Assembly: GCF_001909055.1 (NCBI RefSeq)
Contig: NZ_LVWI01000068.1
Span: 1 to 37,966 of the forward strand
Length of the DNA: 37,966 nt
Origin: Paenibacillus helianthi
GTDB lineage: Bacteria > Bacillota > Bacilli > Paenibacillales > Paenibacillaceae
Direction of reading: 5' to 3'
Numbering within the stretch: position 1 is the first letter of the stretch; each line of letters begins with the position of its first letter. A model generated the notes under the pieces. The model saw only the letters and a list, made by a program, of their open reading frames with translations. It was not told where the DNA came from and did no database searches. The translations under genes and the position numbers were made by a program. Positions 32,698-37,966 of the stretch are shown here, one piece after another.

Positions 32698-35593
32698 AGA
32701 GGAGAAGATGCAACACGTAAATAAAATACTTAAAATAACGATTTTGACCTCACAGCTGATTAGTTTGAATCATCCGTTATATGCGAATGCAGTATCTGCT
32801 TCCAAAGCCCACGGCAGTTTGGATGATCAAGAAAGTACCGTAGGAGCCATAGATAATACATATGATCCAGACAGTAACTATATAGTACCTGTTACAGCAG
32901 CGACTTATTCTTCACAGCAAGCAATGAAATTGGTTGCAGACGCTTTTCATTTAGTCGGAGTATCGCCCAATACCAGTGGGACAGCATTATTACCTGTGCT
33001 TAGTTTATTTTTCAATAATCGTGCCTCTCTTGGCAACGGGGAACTGGACATTTACAGCATATCGGACAATAGTCTGGTGCAGCGGGTATTCAGTAGCGGA
33101 GGCTCCATTCGGGTGAGTGGAGCGGGAGCATTGATTACACTTCCGAAAGCGTTGGCGGATGACATGGGCTACTATGTGACCGTAAGCTCCGGGATGTTCG
33201 TGGACCAGTCCGGTCAAAGCTTTGGCGGTATCCAGAACCCGGGGGAATGGAGCTTCTGGACCGTGGATCAGACCGCGCCGGTACTGTTGCACCGGTCACC
33301 CGTAGGCAGCGGGGGCATGCACCCATGGCTGCAGATGAATTTTAATGAAGAGGTAAAACTAGGCACCGGAGCGCTGATCATCCACAAGGCCGGGGACGGC
33401 CGGATCGCGGGCCAGATCCGGGTGTCAGGTGGCACGGTGTGGGGAGGAGGCTCCGGCAGCGCCTATAGCTCCGGGGTAGGGTTCAGCACCTGGGGGATGC
33501 TGGACAGCGGAAGCTCGTACTACGTAGAAGTGACCTCCGGGCTGATCACCGACCGTACGGGGAATCCGTACGGGGGAATGTCCTCACCCAGCGCGTGGAC
33601 GTTCTGGACGACAGACCCGGCGCCGAAGGTAACCGGGGTATGGCCGAACAGCGGGCCGAACAGTGGAGTGAGTGTGAATCCGAAACTGAGGGTGCAATTC
33701 AGTGAGGCGATCCAACTGCGGACAGGAGAGCTGGAGATCCACCGGCAGCGGGACAATCAGGTGGTGCAAAGGATACCAAGCAGCGGGGGCTCCGTCCGGG
33801 TGAGTGGAGCGACAGCCTTTATCTCCCTTCTTGAGCCGCTTGCCGATAATACGGGCTACTATGTGACCGCAAGCTCCGGGATGTTCGTGGATCAAGCCGG
33901 TCAAAGCTTTGGCGGTATCCAGAACCCGGGGGAATGGAGCTTCTGGACCGTGGATCAGACCGCGCCGGTACTGTTGCACCGGTCACCCGTAGGCAGCGGG
34001 GGCATGCACCCATGGCTGCAGATGAATTTTAATGAAGAGGTAAAACTAGGCACCGGAGCGCTGATCATCCACAAGGCCGGGGACGGCCAGATCGCGGGCC
34101 AGATCTGGGTGTCAGGTGGCACGGTGTGGGGAGGAGGCTCCGGCAGCGCCTATAGCTCCGGGGTAGGGTTCAGCACCTGGGGGATGCTGGACAGCGGAAG
34201 CTCGTACTACGTAGAAGTGACCTCCGGGCTGATCACCGACCGTACGGGGAATCCGTACGGGGGAATGTCCTCACCCAGCGCGTGGACGTTCTGGACTTCC
34301 AAAGCGCCGATTCTGCAGCCTGAAGTGCCTGGTCAAAATGACAGCGGCGCTAAAAATCTTGCTGTAGTGGAGAATACTCCCCGAGTGGATAGGGCTGCTC
34401 TTATTGATACGGCTAAGATCACAGAAGCAAAGAATGTGGATTCACCGACCCTAATTGATATTGACGGTAAGACACTTGGTAACGTCTTAGTTGACCTGAA
34501 CAATACTGTAAGTGGTGATAATATCGTCATAGATGCATCGAAATATGGCGCCTCTATTCAAATCAATTTACCGCTTAGATATTTTGACGGAATGGTCTCA
34601 AAAAGTGACACAATGATCAGCATCAAATCAGCATACGCGCAATACTTGCTGCCTGTAGAATTGATCAAAGAATGGTCTCTGACATATCAAGCAGACAGCT
34701 TGTCGATAACGATATCAGCTCTGGATTCTGATATCGGCAAAATGATTGACGATGCAGCCTCCGCACAAGGAGTTAATCTAGCTAAATCAGGAGCCGTGGA
34801 ATTTACAATCAAAGCCGGTGATGTGGAAATAACTGATTTTCAAAAGACATATGTAGAGCGGAAGCTGCTCCTTAATGAAGCACTTACTTCAGCGAACGCG
34901 ACAGCAGCTTGGTATAACCCTGAGAACGGCGAATTGCAGTTTGTTCCATCGTCTTTTGTCGTGGTGGATGGTCATTCCGAAGTCAGTGTATTAACAGACC
35001 ACAATAGTATTTATACGGTAATCTCAGCCAACAAAAATTTTGCAGACATGAGTAATCACTGGGCAAAAGACGACGTTGAACTTATGGCCAATAAGCTCAT
35101 CATCAAAGGAATGACTCCAGATCGCTTTGATCCTAACCGGTCAATTACCCGCAGTGAGTTCGTTGCACTGGTTGTTCGGGGGTTGGGCTTGAAGGAAAAG
35201 GCACAGGGTGGAGAATTCATTGATGTCTCATCAGATGATTGGTTTGCAGGAAGTATCGGGGCGGCGGTTGAGGCTGGTCTGGTCCAAGGTTTTGGAGATC
35301 ATATATTCCGTCCTAACGATCTGATTACACGAGAGGAAATGGCTTATATTTCGGAAAAAGCAATTGAATATGCAGACTCGTCTGAACGAGCTGCAGTCTC
35401 TCTGGATCAACTCAAATATACTGATGCTGATTCGATATCAACCTGGGCAGCAGACTCCATGGCTCAAGCAGTCAATGATGGATTGATGAAGGGTGTCACT
35501 GATGAAGCCCTGGCTCCGAAACAAAAAGCTTCCAGAGCAGAGGCGGCTTCTGTCATTAAGCGGGTATTGAGATTTTTAAAGTTTATCGGCTAA
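32687..35593 (+). CDS. SLH-domain surface protein with duplicated Ig-like domains
   Basis: A 968-residue exported protein. The signal peptide is about 1-36 (TILTSQLISLNHPLYANA). Four Ig-like units of ~115 residues follow (about 55-540), alternating in type: units 1 and 3 contain SGMFVDQ-GQSFGG, and units 2 and 4 contain LHRSPVGSGGMHPWLQMNF. They resemble SbsA-type bacterial Ig domains. A ~230-residue module follows, then three SLH domains (about 780-968: FADMSNHWAKDDVEL, FIDVSSDDWFAGSIG, STWAADSMAQAV). The start at 32687 overlaps the Maf gene's stop and has AAGGAG seven bases upstream, so the two are translationally coupled. It is anchored to the cell wall polymer and probably carries the sugar added by the Maf protein. 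Confidence 0.92.
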   Translation: MPSKEEKMQHVNKILKITILTSQLISLNHPLYANAVSASKAHGSLDDQESTVGAIDNTYDPDSNYIVPVTAATYSSQQAMKLVADAFHLVGVSPNTSGTALLPVLSLFFNNRASLGNGELDIYSISDNSLVQRVFSSGGSIRVSGAGALITLPKALADDMGYYVTVSSGMFVDQSGQSFGGIQNPGEWSFWTVDQTAPVLLHRSPVGSGGMHPWLQMNFNEEVKLGTGALIIHKAGDGRIAGQIRVSGGTVWGGGSGSAYSSGVGFSTWGMLDSGSSYYVEVTSGLITDRTGNPYGGMSSPSAWTFWTTDPAPKVTGVWPNSGPNSGVSVNPKLRVQFSEAIQLRTGELEIHRQRDNQVVQRIPSSGGSVRVSGATAFISLLEPLADNTGYYVTASSGMFVDQAGQSFGGIQNPGEWSFWTVDQTAPVLLHRSPVGSGGMHPWLQMNFNEEVKLGTGALIIHKAGDGQIAGQIWVSGGTVWGGGSGSAYSSGVGFSTWGMLDSGSSYYVEVTSGLITDRTGNPYGGMSSPSAWTFWTSKAPILQPEVPGQNDSGAKNLAVVENTPRVDRAALIDTAKITEAKNVDSPTLIDIDGKTLGNVLVDLNNTVSGDNIVIDASKYGASIQINLPLRYFDGMVSKSDTMISIKSAYAQYLLPVELIKEWSLTYQADSLSITISALDSDIGKMIDDAASAQGVNLAKSGAVEFTIKAGDVEITDFQKTYVERKLLLNEALTSANATAAWYNPENGELQFVPSSFVVVDGHSEVSVLTDHNSIYTVISANKNFADMSNHWAKDDVELMANKLIIKGMTPDRFDPNRSITRSEFVALVVRGLGLKEKAQGGEFIDVSSDDWFAGSIGAAVEAGLVQGFGDHIFRPNDLITREEMAYISEKAIEYADSSERAAVSLDQLKYTDADSISTWAADSMAQAVNDGLMKGVTDEALAPKQKASRAEAASVIKRVLRFLKFIG
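33166..34296 (+). repeat. 444-bp direct duplication, 687-bp offset, inside the SLH gene
   Basis: Bases 33166-33609 recur at 33853-34296 with about six differences by eye, offset exactly 687 bp (229 codons). The first ~45 bases hold four of the differences; the rest is almost identical. The block is clearly richer in G+C than the coding sequence on either side. The in-frame offset and near identity suggest recent duplication or gene conversion. Confidence 0.9.
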
Positions 35594-35667
35594 CGCAGCA
35601 ACACAGTTTCTTCACAACCCCTCTTTATAATGAACTCAGCACCCTGAATTCTGGAGGAGGTAGAGTG

Positions 35668-35865
35668 ATGAACTGGTCCTGGTTAGTTACACTGGTCTGT
35701 CCACTAATGATGATCTTCATGATGTTCGGCATGCGTGGAGGAGGACATGGGCACGGCATGCATTCACGGCGGCAGCCTAAGGTTGAGGAGCTGCAGCAGG
35801 AACTGAATGAGCTGAAGGCGCAAAATGAAAAAATGCGGGCAGATCTTAACAGTATTATTTCTTAA
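35668..35865 (+). CDS. Small His/Met/Gly-rich membrane protein with coiled coil
   Basis: A 65-residue protein. One N-terminal membrane span, NWSWLVTLVCPLMMIFMMFGM, is followed by a Gly/His stretch RGGGHGHGMHSRR that could bind metal. A short coiled coil VEELQQELNELKAQNEKMRADL ends it. The arrangement resembles small DUF2933-like proteins, often seen near copper genes, but I am not certain of the family. ATG 35668 (GTG 35665 alternative) follows GGAGGAGG. It stands alone between the SLH gene and a terminator. Confidence 0.7.
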   Translation: MNWSWLVTLVCPLMMIFMMFGMRGGGHGHGMHSRRQPKVEELQQELNELKAQNEKMRADLNSIIS

Positions 35866-35894
35866 CGGCATGAAGAAAAAGGCATAAAGTAACA

Positions 35895-35940
35895 GCGGGC
35901 GAGTGTCAGGGTAATCCTGAACCTCGCCTGTTTTCTTTTG
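35895..35940 (+). terminator. Terminator after the small membrane protein gene (repeat family)
   Basis: GGCGAG (35898-35903) pairs with CTCGCC (35923-35928), with an inner CAGG/CCTG hairpin, followed by TGTTTTCTTTT. It is closely similar to 30608-30655. Confidence 0.75.
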
Positions 35941-36071
35941 AGAGAATGCTTTTTCGCTAAAGTCTCACTTTCCGGGGCTTTTTTTCATATGAATAACGTA
36001 GCCTAATTTAACTTGTTAAGCATGAATGGCAGGCAGATTGGGTTAATAATAGGGTATGGAAATGATGCCAA

Positions 36072-36121
36072 GCATTTGTTTGCGTAAATGCATTTACATT
36101 TTTCACAACGCAGATTATAAT
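36072..36121 (+). promoter_or_regulatory. mntH promoter with overlapping palindromes
   Basis: TTTACA (36093-36098), exactly 17 bp, TATAAT (36116-36121) is a strong sigma-A promoter. The perfect palindrome GTAAATG-CATTTAC (36084-36097) covers the -35, and an overlapping inverted repeat GCATTT-N8-AAATGC spans 36072-36091. A metal-responsive repressor is the obvious candidate, but the sequence is not the classical MntR box. The rest of 35866-36198 shows only the terminator at 35895 and a ~75-base leader. Confidence 0.7.
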
Positions 36122-36198
36122 AAAATTAAATTAAATGTTGCATCAGGGAAACTTTCGTGTGTATAGACAACTTTTCCGGGCAAGAGGAGGGATTGAAA

Positions 36199-37494
36199 AT
36201 GATGGAGCAAAACTTAGCAGAAACACCTCCAATGATACACAGACGTAAAAACAGACTCACTGCACAGGCAGTGCTAGACGGGGATGTCAAAGGACTTAAA
36301 AGACTCCTTCCTTTCCTGGGCCCGGCTTTTATCGCTTCCGTAGCCTATCTGGACCCCGGAAATTTCGCCACCAATATTACGGCAGGTTCAAAATACGGTT
36401 ATCTGCTGTTATGGGTAATATTTGCATCCAATCTGATGGCTGTTCTTATTCAGTCTTTATCCGCCAAGCTTGGCATTGCTACTGGTAAAAACCTGCCCGA
36501 GGTGGCACGGGAGAAATTCCCGAAGGGTGTATCGATTTTCTTGTGGATTCAGAGTGAGCTGGTGATTATTGCTACGGACCTGGCAGAGTTTATCGGGGCG
36601 GCTCTCGGACTGTATTTATTGTTCGGTATTCCGATGCTGCCAGCCGCACTTATTACCGCTGTCGGTTCATTCGCCATACTTGAGCTGCAGGGGCGCGGGT
36701 ACCGTACACTTGAGGCGGGAATCGCCAGCATGGTGCTTATCGTTGTTCTGGCCTTTGCGTTCCAGGTAATCATGGCAAAGCCGGATGCCGGGTCGGTAGT
36801 CGCCGGGATCTTTACTCCCCAATTCCAGGGTGTGGACAGTATTCTGCTGGCTGCGGGTATCCTTGGTGCCACGGTAATGCCGCATGCGATTTATCTGCAC
36901 TCCTCGCTGACACAGAGCCGCGTGGTCGGAATCGATGACAAGGAGAAGAAACAGATCTTCAAGCTGGAGTTCATCGATATTCTGATTGCCATGCTGATTG
37001 CAGGGGCGGTCAATATGGCGATGGTGATTGTGGCTGCCGCGTTATTCTTCAAAAACGGCTTGGTGGTCGAGGATTTGGATATTGCCTTCGAGCAGTTCCG
37101 CCATTTAGCCGGACCGGTTACTGCGTTGTCCTTCGGACTGGGCCTGCTGATTGCCGGCCTTTCCAGCTCCTCGGTAGGGACAATGGCCGGCGATGTGGTC
37201 ATGCAGGGCTTCATTAACAAAAGAATCAATCTCTACCTGCGGCGGGCGATTACGATTATTCCTCCGCTGGCCATCATTGCCTTCGGCATCAATGCTACAA
37301 GCGCGCTGGTCATGAGTCAGGTCGTTCTCTCCTTCGGGATCGCTTTTGCCTTGATTCCGCTGGTGATCTTCACGAGCGACCGCAAGATTATGAACGGACT
37401 GGTCAATCACCGGATCACTACAATCCTGGGCTGGATCATCTGCGCGCTGGTTGTATCGCTGAATCTGTTCCTGATTGTGGAGATGGTTATCTGA
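36199..37494 (+). CDS. mntH: Nramp-family divalent metal (Mn) transporter
   Basis: A 431-residue proton-coupled Mn(II)/Fe(II) importer. The Nramp signature in TM1 is AYLDPGNFATNI (Asp, Pro, Gly and Asn of the metal site), and TM6 carries ILGATVMPHAIYLHSSL with the MPH motif. About 11 hydrophobic segments are visible. The frame runs 14 codons upstream to a GTG at 36157, but ATG 36199 has AGGAGG eight bases upstream and is preferred; the adjacent ATG 36202 is also possible. Single gene with a strong promoter overlapped by palindromes. No clear terminator was found behind it. Confidence 0.92.
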   Translation: MMEQNLAETPPMIHRRKNRLTAQAVLDGDVKGLKRLLPFLGPAFIASVAYLDPGNFATNITAGSKYGYLLLWVIFASNLMAVLIQSLSAKLGIATGKNLPEVAREKFPKGVSIFLWIQSELVIIATDLAEFIGAALGLYLLFGIPMLPAALITAVGSFAILELQGRGYRTLEAGIASMVLIVVLAFAFQVIMAKPDAGSVVAGIFTPQFQGVDSILLAAGILGATVMPHAIYLHSSLTQSRVVGIDDKEKKQIFKLEFIDILIAMLIAGAVNMAMVIVAAALFFKNGLVVEDLDIAFEQFRHLAGPVTALSFGLGLLIAGLSSSSVGTMAGDVVMQGFINKRINLYLRRAITIIPPLAIIAFGINATSALVMSQVVLSFGIAFALIPLVIFTSDRKIMNGLVNHRITTILGWIICALVVSLNLFLIVEMVI

Positions 37495-37534
37495 GAGGGT
37501 TGGCGGAGCACGGAGCATTCATTTCGGTAATGCT

Positions 37535-37663
37535 AAGTGGAAAAAGTACCACTAATTGAGTTTGCTTAGTAGAAAATATTGAAATAAGTGGAAAAAGTCC
37601 ATCTAAAATTTCTGATTAGGCTGGATAAAGGCCCTTTTGGAGATATCCCGCTAAAGTAAGTGG
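37535..37663. repeat. AAGTGG-type intergenic repeats
   Basis: AAGTGGAAAAAGT occurs at 37535-37547 (followed by a partial inverted copy, ACCACT) and again at 37586-37598. AAGTGG recurs at 37658-37663. From memory, interspersed repeats of this kind are frequent in Paenibacillus intergenic regions. The 37495-37738 gap otherwise holds only the IS end. Confidence 0.5.
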
Positions 37664-37686
37664 ATTTTTGCAAGTAGAATAAAAAG

Positions 37687-37966
37687 TGGACACCCGTTAA
37701 GAGAGCATGAATAATGAACTTAACGAGGAGGTGTTCACATGGGTGAACAACGGCAACGGTACAATGAAAAGTTTAAGAAAGAAACCGTCAAGTATATCCA
37801 GGAACAGACGAAGACGGTGGTAGAGATTGGTGAGGAGCTGGGCATCTCCCCTGGCGTGCTGCACAACTGGCTGGCGAAGTATCGGGAGTTCGGCAATGAA
37901 CCTGTAAACAGTGCGGAAAAGGTTCGTGAACTCGAGCAGCGACTGCTGGAACAAGAAAAAGAATTA
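37687..37966 (+). mobile_element. Left end of an IS3-family element (cut by window edge)
   Basis: The probable terminal repeat starts TGGACACCCGTTAAG at 37687. It is followed by an internal hairpin CGTTAAG/CTTAACG (37695-37701, 37719-37725) just ahead of the orfA ribosome binding site, and then by orfA. Such hairpins can shield an IS from readthrough transcription. The right end and orfB lie outside the window, so the boundary is not proven. Confidence 0.75.
37739..37966 (+). CDS. IS3-family transposase OrfA (3' end outside window)
   Basis: ATG 37739 follows GAGGAGGTG and the frame is open to the window end (76 codons). The HTH_Tnp_1-like region reads RYNEKFKKETVKYIQEQ, then VVEIGEELGISPGVLHNWLAKY, followed by the start of a coiled coil VRELEQRLLEQEKEL. 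This is the N-terminal DNA-binding half of the IS3-family frameshift-produced transposase. The catalytic DDE part would be in orfB, beyond the edge. Confidence 0.88.
   Translation, partial: MGEQRQRYNEKFKKETVKYIQEQTKTVVEIGEELGISPGVLHNWLAKYREFGNEPVNSAEKVRELEQRLLEQEKEL

Noticed and set aside
36157..36198. GTG start for the Nramp transporter
   Set aside because: AGGAGG lies eight bases before ATG 36199, and the extra 14 residues do not resemble the family's start.
37535..37663. AAGTGG repeats as part of the IS element
   Set aside because: They lie outside the probable terminal repeat at 37687 and have their own internal symmetry.

Overview
The window looks like a chromosomal segment of a Paenibacillus-type Bacillota. 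The signs are SLH-domain surface proteins, a YesM/YesN-type two-component system beside a carbohydrate ABC transporter, strong AGGAGG ribosome binding sites, a T-box leader, DUF2975 and LLM-oxidoreductase genes, and AAGTGG-type intergenic repeats. The genus is inferred from gene content, with no marker gene to confirm it.

Layout. (1) 1-3434: 3' part of a giant SLH surface protein made of 300-bp tandem Ig-like repeats. (2) 3520-7852: an arsenic resistance island. Leftward run a Cys-rich MarR regulator and arsM, followed in the same frame by the remains of an arsN1-like acetyltransferase. Rightward run arsR-arsB-arsC and a dual-specificity-type phosphatase. (3) 7853-10007: DUF2975 membrane protein with a decayed HTH partner, a luciferase-like oxidoreductase, and a tiny holin/type-I-toxin-like peptide. 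(4) 10167-24676: a glycan-utilisation locus, probably for a beta-glucan. It holds a YesM/YesN pair, a sugar-binding lipoprotein, two permeases, an intracellular GH5, a secreted GH5 carrying six F5/8C (CBM32-like) modules, and a secreted GH3 with two C-terminal CBMs. (5) 24677-28484: a bicupin oxalate decarboxylase, a secreted protein with a copper-amine-oxidase-N-like domain, and a methyltransferase with a TPR tail. (6) 28508-30655: a T-box leader with a readable CAA (Gln) specifier ahead of a glutaminyl-tRNA synthetase. (7) 30727-35593: a Maf-family (DUF115) glycosyltransferase overlapping an SLH surface protein, behind a sigma-D-like promoter. (8) 35668 to the end: a small His/Met-rich membrane protein, an Nramp transporter, interspersed repeats, and the left end of an IS3-family element cut by the window edge.

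How genes work together. Three promoters of region 4 (kinase, binding protein, secreted GH5) carry the same arrangement: two half-sites 21 bp apart, with a -10 element 38-39 bp after the second half-site. This predicts that the YesN-like regulator controls itself, the transporter and the secreted enzymes. The secreted GH5 and GH3 would cut the polymer outside, the ABC system would import the oligosaccharides, and the cytoplasmic GH5 would finish them. No ATPase is encoded, so a shared MsmX-type ATPase is expected from elsewhere.

Most notable observations: the shared regulon operator; a GH5 barrel interrupted by three F5/8C domains; the Maf-SLH pair with a sigma-D-like promoter, suggesting a nonulosonate-type glycosylation system for a surface-layer protein; a Cys-rich MarR with matching TTGCA-N3-TGCAA sites at both its own and the arsM promoter; an arsN1 remnant with one amber codon; and an oxalate decarboxylase with an altered catalytic lid.
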